Shown: one piece after another, positions 37,792 to 48,156 of the stretch
Position numbering within the stretch: position 1 is the first letter of the stretch
Layout of the letters: each line of letters begins with the position of its first letter
NCBI RefSeq assembly: GCF_000027145.1
Contig: NC_013891.1
Span: forward strand, 1,364,001-1,428,000
Direction of reading: 5' to 3'
DNA from: Listeria seeligeri serovar 1/2b str. SLCC3954
GTDB taxonomy: Bacteria > Bacillota > Bacilli > Lactobacillales > Listeriaceae
Length of the DNA stretch: 64,000 bases
Notes under the pieces: model-generated
The model's input: only the letters and a program-made list of their open reading frames with translations
What the model was told of the DNA's origin: nothing
Database searches by the model: none
Translations under genes and position numbers: made by a program

Positions 37792-39672
37792 TTAATCCAA
37801 TTGACCGCTGTTTAATTGCCGATTGAGTTGGACTATTTCAAGCATCACTCGAATTTCATTTTCTTTGTCATTATCTCGGTTGTATCCGGCGAGTTCCTGC
37901 TCAAGTTCTTTCTTCTTTTGCTCTAACTTAAACCGCTTTAGACTTCTAATATAGTCTTCGAATTGGATTCTACCTTGTTCTTCTGGGCTAATAACCATTT
38001 CAAGGCTACTGATAAGTCCCTTCATCGCAACATCTCCAACACTATCCATAAATTTATTCGGATCCGCCTCATTACCCTCAGCGAAATAACCGATTAAATA
38101 GGTGTAAAGCGCTTGATAATTATCATGATAAAATTGTGTTTCACCAAGAAGCTGTTTAATTAGCAGAAAACTATCACGACTTTCCATCATTGCTTTCATA
38201 AGTTGTTGTTCTGCGGTTGTATGCGCGGACAGTTTTTGTGTTGGTTGTTCAAAAGAATACAGCATTTCCGTGTCTTCTTGCGGCATAAGGCCCATCAAAG
38301 AATCATCTATTGGCGGTTCATTATAGCTAGCCGTTTGTCGTGCTTTTTGGTTTATTTTGATTGATTGTTGTAGTTGTTGTTTTAATGTTTCTATGGTTAG
38401 TTCAAATTCTTCCGCCAGCTGCTTTAAATATAATTCTCGCTCTACAGCTTGATCGAGCTTGGCGATTTCACGCAAGCAATCATCAATGTAACCAATTTGA
38501 TCTGTTTCATTTTGTAAATTGCGCTCTCTGCGTAAATAGTGAATTTTGAATGCTGTCCACGTCATCCGCTGTTGTTTATATATTTCTTTGAATTTATCGG
38601 CGCCACTTGCCCGAATAAAATCATCTGGATCTTTTCCTGCAGGTAATTGAAGAACAAATACATCTAAACGATTTCGCTCAACTAAAAGTGTTCCAGCTTT
38701 GAATGCCGCTTCAATTCCAGCTCGGTCTCCGTCATAACAAATAATCGCCCGACTAGTTAGCCGCTTAATTAAATCAGCGTGTTCTTCAGTGAGACTTGTA
38801 CCCATAGATGCAACTGCATTTTGAACACCGGCTTCTTCGGCAGAAATAACATCCATAAAACCTTCCATGAGCGTGATTTCTTCTTGTTTCCGAATGGCTT
38901 GTCTTGCTTCAGAAAAATGAAACAAAGTGCGTCTTTTGTTGAAAATGGGGGTTTCTGGACTATTTAAATATTTAGGACCATCATCGCGATCAAATAAACG
39001 ACCAGAAAAAGCAATAATTTGTCCACGATCATTCGTAATTGGAAACATAATTCGATTACGAAACCGATCCACCATTTGCCCGTCATCACGTTCAGACAAA
39101 AGCCCTGCTGTCCCCGCAAGTTGCAAATCCATCCCTCTTTTTTCTAAAAAAGAAGTTATCGTTGCATGATGATTTGGCGCAAAACCTATTTGGAAGGTTG
39201 CCATCATTTGCTCTGACATACCGCGCTCTTTTAAATAAGTGAGTGCGGCTACTCCTTCTTCAGTTTCCATCAAAATATAATGATAAAGTTTAGCAGTCAA
39301 TTGATGCATTTCCACCATTTTTGCTGTTTCAGAGGTTTCTTTTGGTAAGTGAGCTGTGTCGCGTTCTTCTGGAAGTTCAATTTCGACATCCAAATGACTC
39401 ATATCAGCGACTTTTTTCACTGCTTCTACAAAAGTTAAACCATCGTGTTCCATTAAAAAGGAAAAAACATTCCCACCTTTACCACAACCAAAACAATGAA
39501 AAATTTGTTTTTCAGGTGATACAGAGAAAGAAGGCGTTTTTTCACCGTGAAAAGGACATAAACCAGAGTAATTACGGCCTTGTTTTTTTAACTGAACATA
39601 ATTACCGATAATATCGACTATATCCGCTTGATTCCGGACATGATCAATTACTTCTTCAGGAATCCGTGCCAT
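37792..39672 (-). CDS. dnaG: DNA primase
   Basis: Synthesises RNA primers for replication. The 626-residue protein has the CHC2 zinc finger (CPFHGEKTPSF then HCFGCGKGG, about residues 38-65), the primase core/TOPRIM domain with EGFMD and YDGDRAG metal residues, and a C-terminal helicase-binding domain. The ATG at 39672 follows TAGGAG. It precedes rpoD by 94 bases and follows the DUF188 gene by 19, so all three are probably one transcript. Confidence 0.96.
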   Translation of the reverse strand: MARIPEEVIDHVRNQADIVDIIGNYVQLKKQGRNYSGLCPFHGEKTPSFSVSPEKQIFHCFGCGKGGNVFSFLMEHDGLTFVEAVKKVADMSHLDVEIELPEERDTAHLPKETSETAKMVEMHQLTAKLYHYILMETEEGVAALTYLKERGMSEQMMATFQIGFAPNHHATITSFLEKRGMDLQLAGTAGLLSERDDGQMVDRFRNRIMFPITNDRGQIIAFSGRLFDRDDGPKYLNSPETPIFNKRRTLFHFSEARQAIRKQEEITLMEGFMDVISAEEAGVQNAVASMGTSLTEEHADLIKRLTSRAIICYDGDRAGIEAAFKAGTLLVERNRLDVFVLQLPAGKDPDDFIRASGADKFKEIYKQQRMTWTAFKIHYLRRERNLQNETDQIGYIDDCLREIAKLDQAVERELYLKQLAEEFELTIETLKQQLQQSIKINQKARQTASYNEPPIDDSLMGLMPQEDTEMLYSFEQPTQKLSAHTTAEQQLMKAMMESRDSFLLIKQLLGETQFYHDNYQALYTYLIGYFAEGNEADPNKFMDSVGDVAMKGLISSLEMVISPEEQGRIQFEDYIRSLKRFKLEQKKKELEQELAGYNRDNDKENEIRVMLEIVQLNRQLNSGQLD

Positions 39673-39691
39673 ATTGACAGTCAACTCCTAT

Positions 39692-40132
39692 TTACATATT
39701 TTGCAAAAACATTGTCATTTGGTCCTTGAAATGCGACCGGTCTTGGTCACTCATTGCTTTTGGACCTTTACTATATTTGCCTTGTTGTCTATCCTTGGTA
39801 TGTCTATAGCGAATATCTAACATTAATGACATTTCTTCTTCTCGGTATAGTTCTCCGCGATTAGAAAAGACAAACGTACCTTTTGCAAGTAAAATGCTAG
39901 CTAGGCCGATATCTTGAGTTACCATAATATCACCTTTTTTTGCTAAGTTCATCATTCGCATATCCGCCGATTCTTTTCCCGTATCCACAAAAATCCACTG
40001 TTCTCCGTCTGTGTTTAAGGAGTAATGGTTAAAAGAAGCAACAAAAATAACTTCTAATTGAAATTTTTCTGCCACTTGTTTTATTTCTGCTTTAACTGGA
40101 CAGGCATCCGCATCGACCAAAATTTTTGGCAC
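39692..40132 (-). CDS. UPF0178/DUF188 (YaiI/YqxD) family protein
   Basis: A 146-residue PIN-like fold protein. The motif ILVDADACPVK at the start, followed by IFVDTGKESADMRMMNLAKKGDIMVTQDIGLASILLAKG, is diagnostic for YaiI/YqxD. The acidic residues suggest nuclease ancestry, but no function is established. The start is the GTG at 40132, giving the usual VPKILVDADA opening with GAGAGG nine bases upstream; an ATG nine bases earlier abuts that site. In Bacillus its homologue yqxD also precedes dnaG. Confidence 0.85.
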   Translation of the reverse strand: MPKILVDADACPVKAEIKQVAEKFQLEVIFVASFNHYSLNTDGEQWIFVDTGKESADMRMMNLAKKGDIMVTQDIGLASILLAKGTFVFSNRGELYREEEMSLMLDIRYRHTKDRQQGKYSKGPKAMSDQDRSHFKDQMTMFLQNM

Positions 40133-40170
40133 ACATTCCATCCTCTCTCCAATAAATCTATGAAGACAAG

Positions 40171-40201
40171 TTAAAAAACGAGTTTTTAGCCCGTTTTTTA
40201 A
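40171..40201. terminator. Hairpin between the PPDK regulator gene and the DUF188 gene (terminator or leader attenuator)
   Basis: TTAAAAAACG (40171-40180) and CGTTTTTTAA (40192-40201) form a 10-bp A/T-rich stem. It lies downstream of the dnaG-operon promoter, so on the minus strand it sits in the operon leader as well as after the PPDK-regulator gene. Confidence 0.6.
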
Positions 40202-40242
40202 AATATTATTCGTAGATTTAACGTCTTTGTTCGCGATATTTG

Positions 40243-40271
40243 ATTATACGGGAAGATACTAACTTTTACAA
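40243..40271 (-). promoter_or_regulatory. Promoter of the DUF188-dnaG-rpoD operon
   Basis: TTGTAA (40266-40271) and a perfect TATAAT (40243-40248) with a 17-base spacer on the minus strand, about 110 bases upstream of the first gene. Confidence 0.78.
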
Positions 40272-40323
40272 GCTGTTTTGCCCGTATAATATATATATTC
40301 GACACAAAAACTAAAAGTCCTTC

Positions 40324-41148
40324 TTATAATTCTAAATTTTCATCAACAATTTCACCAATATGGATTAAAATCTCATTTGCTGTTTCTTCTATTGCTTTAT
40401 TTGTAACATCTAAGACAAAGCAATTTAGTTTGCTCGCTAGCTTGTTGAATATTGCTAGTTCTTCATCAATGCGCTGATTACTCGCATATGTTCCAGCACC
40501 AGGCAAACCAATCGAAATTAATCTTTCTTGCCTAATTTTTGTTAATTTTTGTTTACTAATTTTTAAACCAATAATTTTTTTAGGGTCAATTTCGAATAAT
40601 TCGTCAGGGATTTGTGCTTCTGGCACGATGGGAATATTGACGATTTTTAACCCTTTCAGCGCTAAATACTGAGACAATGGTGTTTTTGATGTTCTAGAAA
40701 TACCAATTAGCACGTAATCAGCTTGCAAAATGCCTCGTGGATTACGACCATCATCATTTTCGACGGCAAATTCAATCGCAGCTACTTTGTTAAAATAAGC
40801 TTCATCCATCGAACGAACTCGGCCAGGCTCTGAAAGTGGTTTGATTTTATAGGTTTCTTCTAATTGATTCAAAAGCGGTCCAAACAAATCAATGATAGGC
40901 ACACCAAAGGCTTGCGCTGTTTGATTTAGCTCTTCACGAACGCTTTCTAAAACAATTGTATGCACGATAATGCCATTATTTACAGCTACTAAATCAACAA
41001 TTTCTTCAATCATGTGAGAAGAGTCGACATGGTGAAAACGATGAATAAACTTAGGTGTTTGACCAAATTGACTAAGTGCTGCTCTCGTCACAAGTTCGGC
41101 CGTTTCTCCTGTTGAATCAGAAACCACGTATACGGCTGGTTGTGTCAT
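40324..41148 (-). CDS. Pyruvate, phosphate dikinase regulatory protein (DUF299 kinase/phosphorylase)
   Basis: A bifunctional protein that inactivates pyruvate phosphate dikinase by ADP-dependent phosphorylation and reactivates it by phosphorolysis. The 274-residue product has the family opening [13 protein letters not shown] and the P-loop GISRTSKT at residues 149-156. It follows glyS by 34 bases, as in Bacillus where yqfL lies beside glyS and dnaG, so it is probably the last gene of the glyQS transcript. The target dikinase is not in this window. Some members act on PEP synthase, but PPDK is the usual Firmicute target. Confidence 0.9.
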   Translation of the reverse strand: MTQPAVYVVSDSTGETAELVTRAALSQFGQTPKFIHRFHHVDSSHMIEEIVDLVAVNNGIIVHTIVLESVREELNQTAQAFGVPIIDLFGPLLNQLEETYKIKPLSEPGRVRSMDEAYFNKVAAIEFAVENDDGRNPRGILQADYVLIGISRTSKTPLSQYLALKGLKIVNIPIVPEAQIPDELFEIDPKKIIGLKISKQKLTKIRQERLISIGLPGAGTYASNQRIDEELAIFNKLASKLNCFVLDVTNKAIEETANEILIHIGEIVDENLEL

Positions 41149-41182
41149 ACATACTTCCTCCTCTTTACTCGAACTCTTTTCT

Positions 41183-43249
41183 TTATTTTACATTAATTTC
41201 ATCCATTTGAGCAAATTCTTTAATGAAACTTGCCAATTCGAAAAGTAGAGCTAGGCGATTGTTTTTTAATTCAAGGTTATCACTCATAACAAGCGTATTG
41301 TCAAAGTAATCATCAATTGTTGTTCTAAGACCTGCAAAAGCTTTAAGTCGTTCCAAAATGGTTAAACTTGCATAGTCGTATTTTAGTTTTTCTAATTTAT
41401 CAAATAATGCATGTTCGTATTCATTTTCAAATAGCGCTGGATCCACTTCCACGCCTTCTTCATATTTTTTCGAAATATTTAACACACGAGTTAATGCTTC
41501 TACTGTTGGACGGAACCACTCTGATTCGACATGTTTATTTAGAATTTGTGCTCGGTCAACTAGTTGTGGAATAACATTAGGATCGCCACCAATAACAGCA
41601 TCAATAATATCGTGCCGAATATGATGATTTTGTAAAACGACGCGCAAACGATTTTTCAAGAAAGTTTGTACTTCTCTTTTCACATCATCGCTTGGAAGTT
41701 CTACGGCGCCTTCTGCACGTTCCATATCAACAATGCGTGAAAGTAGCTCTAGCACTGGGATATCCCAACCATTTGCTTGGATAATCCGCATTGCTCCAAA
41801 AGCACTACGACGTAAACCGAATGGATCTGCTGAACCAGTAGGAACGATATTGACGCAGAAAAAGCCTACAAATGTTTCTAATTTATCTGCAATAGCTATA
41901 AGTGAACCTAAATCGGTTTGTGGTAGTTCACCTTCTGCTGATTTTGGTAAATAATGTTCACGAATTGCAGTTGCGATAGCAGGTTTCTCACCTTGTAATA
42001 AAGCGTATTTTTCACCCATTAATCCTTGTAATTCTGGAAATTCACCAACGACATTTGTTACTAAATCGAATTTATAAATATCAGTTAAACGGATGATATC
42101 TTCCTTGTCTGCTTCTTTCCAATCTAAATAGTCAGCAATCATTAATGCTACTTTTTGAACGCGTTTCATTTTTTCTGTTAACGTTCCTAATTTTTCATGG
42201 AAAACAATATTCGGAAGTTTAGCAACTGCTTCAGCAATCGTCATTTTTAAATCTTCTTGGTAAAAGAAATCAGCATCAGATAAGCGCGCACGAAGTACTT
42301 TTTCGTTTCCGCGAGCTACTGTTTCTATGTTTTCATGATTTCCGTTTCTAACAGTCACAAAATGCGGTAAAAGTTTACCATCTTGACTGAAAACCGGGAA
42401 GTAGCGTTGATGTTCTTTCATTGTCGTAATTAATACTTCCTCAGGTAATTCTAAATACTCTTCTTCAAAGTTACCTGCTAAAACAGTAGGATACTCCACT
42501 AAATTAGTTACTTCTTCTAATAAATCAGCATCTTCTTTAATTTGCCAGTTTTCTAAGGAAGCAAGTTCTTTTAATTGTCCAGAAATGGCTTCTTTTCGTT
42601 CAGTGGCATCTACTACGACAAATTGTTCTAACAAGGCATTTTGGTAATCGCTAGGTTGTTTAATGGTCGTCGTTTTTCCTAAGAAACGATGACCACGAGA
42701 GGTATTACTTGTTGTTACTCCTGTGATTTCAAAAGGAATGATTTCTTGCCCGAACATGGCAATTAACCATTTGATTGGACGGATATAGCGTAAATCATTA
42801 TTACCCCAGTGCATACTTACAGGGAAAGTCATGCTTGTCACTACTTTTTGTAAAGCTGGTAGTAAAGCGGTTGTTTTTTCCCCAATCACTTCTTTTTTAA
42901 TATAAATGTACTCTACGCCTTTAATTTCGCGGAAAGTTAAATCTGCCGGCTCTATTTTTTGGCTTTTAGCAAAACCAAGAGCTGCTTTGGACCAATTACC
43001 TTCTTCATCTAAAGCAATTTTTTTTGCTGGACCTTTTGCTTCTTCTACTCGGTTAGCTTGTTCTTCTGCCATATCTTCCACAAGAACAGTCAAACGTCTT
43101 GGTGAGGAGAAAGTTTTTATTTCTGCAAAAGCAATTTGATTTTCTTCTAACCAGTCCCTCATTCTTTTTTTCAGTTGTTCTACAGAGCTAGTAACGTACT
43201 GTGCAGGCATTTCTTCTAAACCAATTTCTAATAAAAAGTCTTTACTCAT
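41183..43249 (-). CDS. glyS: Glycyl-tRNA synthetase beta subunit
   Basis: The tRNA-recognition subunit of the tetrameric (alpha2beta2) glycyl-tRNA synthetase. At 688 residues it has the normal length, with the family opening [15 protein letters not shown], an HD-like middle region, and a C-terminal anticodon-binding domain (about 580-688). Its ATG overlaps the end of glyQ by eight bases, ensuring coupled, equal synthesis. Confidence 0.96.
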   Translation of the reverse strand: MSKDFLLEIGLEEMPAQYVTSSVEQLKKRMRDWLEENQIAFAEIKTFSSPRRLTVLVEDMAEEQANRVEEAKGPAKKIALDEEGNWSKAALGFAKSQKIEPADLTFREIKGVEYIYIKKEVIGEKTTALLPALQKVVTSMTFPVSMHWGNNDLRYIRPIKWLIAMFGQEIIPFEITGVTTSNTSRGHRFLGKTTTIKQPSDYQNALLEQFVVVDATERKEAISGQLKELASLENWQIKEDADLLEEVTNLVEYPTVLAGNFEEEYLELPEEVLITTMKEHQRYFPVFSQDGKLLPHFVTVRNGNHENIETVARGNEKVLRARLSDADFFYQEDLKMTIAEAVAKLPNIVFHEKLGTLTEKMKRVQKVALMIADYLDWKEADKEDIIRLTDIYKFDLVTNVVGEFPELQGLMGEKYALLQGEKPAIATAIREHYLPKSAEGELPQTDLGSLIAIADKLETFVGFFCVNIVPTGSADPFGLRRSAFGAMRIIQANGWDIPVLELLSRIVDMERAEGAVELPSDDVKREVQTFLKNRLRVVLQNHHIRHDIIDAVIGGDPNVIPQLVDRAQILNKHVESEWFRPTVEALTRVLNISKKYEEGVEVDPALFENEYEHALFDKLEKLKYDYASLTILERLKAFAGLRTTIDDYFDNTLVMSDNLELKNNRLALLFELASFIKEFAQMDEINVK

Positions 43250-44132
43250 GACGTTTTCCTCCCTCTTCTTTGACTAATGGGAAGCCAAGTTTTTCGCGTG
43301 ATTCATAGAAAGTTTTTGCGACGCGTCTTGCTAGGTTTCTAATTCGACCAATATATTGCGCGCGTTCTGTAACAGAAACAACCCCACGAGCGTCAAGTAA
43401 GTTAAATGTATGAGAACATTTCAGTACATAATCATATGCCGGGAAAACAAGTCCGTCTTGCATTTGACGAGCTGCTTCTCTTTCGTACGTATCAAATAAT
43501 GTTAATAGCATATCGGTATTCGAGGTTTCAAAAGCATATTTAGAGTTTTCGAATTCAGCTTGGAAAAAGATATCGCGATAGCTAATACCTTCTGTCCACT
43601 CTAAATCAAATACATTTTCTTTATCTTGAATATAACTAGCTAAGCGCTCAACACCGTAAGTGATTTCCGATGTAACTGGGAAGCATTCTAAGCCACCTAC
43701 TTGTTGGAAATAGGTGAACTGAGTGATTTCCATTCCATCTAACCAAACTTCCCAACCAAGTCCTGCGCAACCAAGAGAAGGATTTTCCCAGTTATCTTCA
43801 ACGAAACGAATATCATGTTCTAAAGGATTGATGCCTAATTTTTCAAGGGAACCAAGGTAAAGTTCTTGAATGTTATCAGGAGAAGGTTTCATTACTACTT
43901 GGAATTGGTGATGTTGAAATAATCGGTTAGGATTTTCTCCGTAACGACCATCTGCTGGACGACGAGACGGCTCTATATAACCGGCTTTCCATGGTTCTGG
44001 ACCAATTGCTTTTAAGAAAGTGTATGGGCTCATGGTTCCGGCACCTTTTTCCACATCATAAGATTGCAACATAATACAACCTTGCTCGGACCAATAATCT
44101 TGCAGCGTTCTAATCATTGTTTGTAAATTCAT
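43242..44132 (-). CDS. glyQ: Glycyl-tRNA synthetase alpha subunit
   Basis: The catalytic subunit (class II, bacterial type), 296 residues. It contains [19 protein letters not shown] and [23 protein letters not shown], strongly conserved in GlyQ. The ATG at 44132 follows TTTGGAGG; in-frame codons upstream lie in the leader. Expression is controlled by a T-box immediately upstream, which senses uncharged tRNA-Gly. Confidence 0.96.
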   Translation of the reverse strand: MNLQTMIRTLQDYWSEQGCIMLQSYDVEKGAGTMSPYTFLKAIGPEPWKAGYIEPSRRPADGRYGENPNRLFQHHQFQVVMKPSPDNIQELYLGSLEKLGINPLEHDIRFVEDNWENPSLGCAGLGWEVWLDGMEITQFTYFQQVGGLECFPVTSEITYGVERLASYIQDKENVFDLEWTEGISYRDIFFQAEFENSKYAFETSNTDMLLTLFDTYEREAARQMQDGLVFPAYDYVLKCSHTFNLLDARGVVSVTERAQYIGRIRNLARRVAKTFYESREKLGFPLVKEEGGKRHE

Positions 44133-44164
44133 TTCTTCCACCTCCAAAGTTAATTCAGACAATA

Positions 44165-44389
44165 TAAAAACTCTCGTCCCTATATGCTGATTTAAAGCAT
44201 ATAGGGACGAGAGTTTTCTCGCGGTTCCACCCTATTTGGAATTAAAACAATTCCCACCTTGATTTCGCTGTACTCCAGAACGCCTTCACAAAAAGATAAA
44301 TACTCGGCTCACACCAAAACCCGAATTCGCTTAAAATAGAGCTTTTTGTTACTATTTTCCTTCAACGTACCTATTAGTTGATATATTAA
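44165..44389 (-). ncRNA. Glycine T-box riboswitch of glyQS
   Basis: The minus-strand leader contains the T-box sequence AGGGTGGAACCGCG (complement of 44220-44233), which pairs with the tRNA acceptor end, and a 21-bp perfect terminator stem (44167-44187 with 44197-44217) with a T tail. Stem I occupies the 5' portion; a GGC glycine codon at 44282-44284 is a candidate specifier but I could not fold the arm to be sure. Uncharged tRNA-Gly should favour the antiterminator and read-through into glyQ. Confidence 0.93.
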
Positions 44390-44418
44390 AAGATACTGTA
44401 TTTTGGGTAAAAAGTCAA
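44390..44418 (-). promoter_or_regulatory. glyQS promoter
   Basis: TTGACT (44413-44418) and TATCTT (44390-44395), 17-base spacer, upstream of the T-box leader. The -35 overlaps the stop codon of recO at 44415-44417. Confidence 0.7.
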
Positions 44419-45182
44419 TCGTCACTTTCTTTTTTTAGCATGTTTTCCCATTTATCCATGTCGCGTAAAAATTTGCGGCTTTTTAAATATAAACCAGTAT
44501 ACTCATCATAGTAAGTATCAATCGCCTTTTGTAGCCATTCTTTTGTTTCAGGTTTCACATCAATATTACCTAACCGATCCAATTGAAAAATGAAAAAAAG
44601 TCGTAATAATTTCACTACATTTTCTGGCAAATGCATGCGATAGCGGTCTTTGTCAAAACAACGATGACAAATAATCCCATTACTTCTAGTAGAAAAGTCA
44701 AAATGTCCGGTCGTTTCCCCGCAGATTGCACATTTATCCATTGTTGGATAATGTCCGAGCACAGGAAGCATTTTCATTTCAAAAATTTGTGTCAAAATTT
44801 GTGGGTCATAACCTTCGTCGATATCACGTAAAATTTGGAAGGTTAATTCATATAAATATGGATTCGGCTGCCGTTCTTCCGTAGCTTTATCTAATAATTC
44901 GCATACATACGTAGCATATGCTGTCATAAAAATATCTTGTTGAATAGAGGAAAAATTTTCAATTACTTCCCCCTGTTGGAGTGTTCCAAGCCCATTTCCG
45001 CCAAAAAAAGTGAAATAACCACTCGTAAATAATTGCGTTACTGCCGCTAATCGACTTTTGGTTTTTTTTGCCCCGCGAGCTACCACACCAATTTTTCCGA
45101 ATTCACGCGTATACATACGAACAATTTTATCTGATTCTCGGTAACTAGTTTGGCGTATCACGATTCCCTCGCATTTTTCCAT
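44415..45182 (-). CDS. recO: DNA repair protein RecO
   Basis: RecO mediates loading of RecA on SSB-coated DNA in the RecFOR pathway. The 255-residue protein has the N-terminal OB fold (EGIVIRQTSYRESDKIVRMYTREFGKIGVVARGAKK) and a C-terminal domain with zinc pairs CAIC and CHRC. The ATG at 45182 follows GGGAGG. In many Firmicutes it directly follows era; here a plus-strand gene is interposed. Confidence 0.95.
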   Translation of the reverse strand: MEKCEGIVIRQTSYRESDKIVRMYTREFGKIGVVARGAKKTKSRLAAVTQLFTSGYFTFFGGNGLGTLQQGEVIENFSSIQQDIFMTAYATYVCELLDKATEERQPNPYLYELTFQILRDIDEGYDPQILTQIFEMKMLPVLGHYPTMDKCAICGETTGHFDFSTRSNGIICHRCFDKDRYRMHLPENVVKLLRLFFIFQLDRLGNIDVKPETKEWLQKAIDTYYDEYTGLYLKSRKFLRDMDKWENMLKKESDD

Positions 45183-45320
45183 GTGGTGAACCTCCCTTTG
45201 CATTCGTTTTATTATAGCATTTTCTAAAGGAATATGTCTTTTAATGTTTTTTTGCTATCTTTCCACCGCTTGCTATTGTAAAATAAAGAAAAAAGCGCTT
45301 TGGAAAGGAATTTGTTAGCT

Positions 45321-45914
45321 ATGAATTTATTACTTATACTTGTTGGTTTATTTTTACTTACATTCATAGGTTTGATTATCGGGATTGTGTTACTTATCAT
45401 CAGGAAAGAAAAATGGGCCGGAATTATCGTTGCGGGACTTTCGATTGGAATTGGTTTTTATATCCTACTCGCTGGCTTGAATTTAGCAACTATTAATCTG
45501 CTTCAAAATTTCAGCAATCCATCTACATTTTCAGATTTTGGCAGTAGTTCTAATAATTACGATGATGAATTTACAGATGACTACATTAATGTGAAATACG
45601 GAGAAACGGCAACAATGGAGGATGAAAGTTTAATTACCATTAATAAGCCTAAAGTATCTCGCGAAGAGGCAGATTATGATATTTATGAAGTGAAGGTGAA
45701 AGTAGAAAATCCAAGTACAGATGACATCAGTTTCTCTTCTGAAGATGTATATATTTATGATCAGGCTGATGATGATTACGGAGATGAAATTACCGAAAAA
45801 GCTTTTTCAGGAACGATTAAGCCTGGTGAAACAAAAGAAGTAACGATTTTCTTTAAAGTTTATAATTTCGGACCGTATGATGTTGAATACGACAACTATA
45901 ACTGGACAGAGTAA
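45321..45914 (+). CDS. Membrane-anchored protein with extracellular DUF4352-like domain
   Basis: A 197-residue protein with two N-terminal helices (about 2-26 and 32-55), joined by the basic turn RKEKW, then an acidic extracellular region starting with a Ser/Asn/Asp-rich linker (about 62-85). A beta-sandwich-like domain follows (DIYEVKVKVENPSTDDISF, later IKPGETKEVTIFFKV). The extracellular part is strikingly acidic (runs such as DQADDDYGDE). Function unknown. Topology resembles the gene at 15726-16373. The start is the ATG at 45321 after GGAAAGGA. It lies convergent to era and breaks the usual era-recO neighbourhood. Confidence 0.72.
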   Translation: MNLLLILVGLFLLTFIGLIIGIVLLIIRKEKWAGIIVAGLSIGIGFYILLAGLNLATINLLQNFSNPSTFSDFGSSSNNYDDEFTDDYINVKYGETATMEDESLITINKPKVSREEADYDIYEVKVKVENPSTDDISFSSEDVYIYDQADDDYGDEITEKAFSGTIKPGETKEVTIFFKVYNFGPYDVEYDNYNWTE

Positions 45915-45915
45915 G

Positions 45916-45958
45916 AAAAACATCGCGTACACAAGCTAACTTGTGTACGCGATGTTTT

Positions 45959-45959
<1 letters not shown>
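45916..45959. terminator. Bidirectional terminator between the membrane protein gene and era
   Basis: A perfect 20-bp inverted repeat (45916-45935 with 45940-45959) with a four-base loop and A/T tracts at both ends. It touches the era stop codon and serves both convergent genes. Confidence 0.95.
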
Positions 45960-47280
<1,321 letters not shown>

Positions 47281-47670
47281 TTATAAAAACATCTGGCAAA
47301 AGTATGGTATGAAAATAATTAGGCCAATCAGGCTAGCGACAAAAGCGGCAAGTAATACTGCTCCTGCTGCTACATCTTTGGCTTTTTTTGCTTCATCAAT
47401 ATATTGTTCTGTAGCAACGTCTACCGCTCTTTCTATTGCAGTATTTACCATCTCAAGTGTTAATACACCAAATATGGAAAGAACTAACAATATCCACTCT
47501 GATTTAGTGACGTGGAAGAAAAAGCCACATATAATAACGGCAAGTGCAGCAAATGTATGAAATCGCATATTTCGTTCTTCTAAAAAAGCAGTTTTTAGAC
47601 CAGTGAATGCATGCTGAAATGATTCGGCATAGTTTTTACTGCGTTTGTACTTTCTATCTTTCAAGTCCAT
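47281..47670 (-). CDS. dgkA: Undecaprenol/diacylglycerol kinase
   Basis: A 129-residue membrane kinase with three helices (about 35-55, 58-76, 98-120) and the DgkA motif [12 protein letters not shown]. In Gram-positives this family phosphorylates undecaprenol, recycling the lipid carrier for cell-wall synthesis. The start ATG at 47670 (or 47676) lies inside the end of ybeY, overlapping it by 17 bases, without a strong ribosome site, so coupling to ybeY is likely. Confidence 0.9.
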   Translation of the reverse strand: MDLKDRKYKRSKNYAESFQHAFTGLKTAFLEERNMRFHTFAALAVIICGFFFHVTKSEWILLVLSIFGVLTLEMVNTAIERAVDVATEQYIDEAKKAKDVAAGAVLLAAFVASLIGLIIFIPYFCQMFL

Positions 47671-48139
47671 AAGCATCCAACACTTCTTTTTGTAAGCCAA
47701 ACATGATTTTTTCCTCGTCTGGCTCCATATGATCATATCCAAGTAAATGTAGTAACCCGTGAACTGCTAAAAATCCGAGTTCTCTTGCTTTTGAATGCCC
47801 ATAATCTTTCGCTTGTTCTTCTGCTTTTTCAGTGGAAATAATAATATCTCCTAGCATTTTAGGCGTTTCTAAATCAAACTCGCCCCAATCAATTTCAGTT
47901 TCACCTTCACCAAGTTCTTCAAGCGCAAAGGAAATAACATCGGTTGCTTGATCTTTATTTCGATATTCACGGTTAATTTCTCGAATCCCTTCATTGGTTG
48001 TGAAAGTTAATGAAAGTTCAGTTCCTGCATCGATTTTTAAATAATCAGCAGCAAATTGTAAAATATTTTCTACTAATTGTTTATCTTCTGTTGGAATTTG
48101 TTTTGTTTCATCTATTAAATCAATTTCTAAGACCGTCAT
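47654..48139 (-). CDS. ybeY: Endoribonuclease YbeY
   Basis: A 161-residue zinc-dependent ribonuclease in 16S rRNA 3'-end maturation and ribosome quality control. The catalytic motif [11 protein letters not shown] provides the three zinc histidines, and [18 protein letters not shown] is the second conserved element. Start ATG at 48139 after AAAAAAGGAGG. It lies between pgpH and dgkA in the standard Firmicute order. Confidence 0.95.
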   Translation of the reverse strand: MTVLEIDLIDETKQIPTEDKQLVENILQFAADYLKIDAGTELSLTFTTNEGIREINREYRNKDQATDVISFALEELGEGETEIDWGEFDLETPKMLGDIIISTEKAEEQAKDYGHSKARELGFLAVHGLLHLLGYDHMEPDEEKIMFGLQKEVLDAYGLER

Positions 48140-48156
48140 TTTTCGCCCTCCTTTTT

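Noticed and set aside
45285-45300. A catabolite-response element near AAAAGCGCTTTGG upstream of the membrane protein gene
   Set aside because: It matches only the palindromic centre of the cre consensus and has mismatches at the outer fixed positions.
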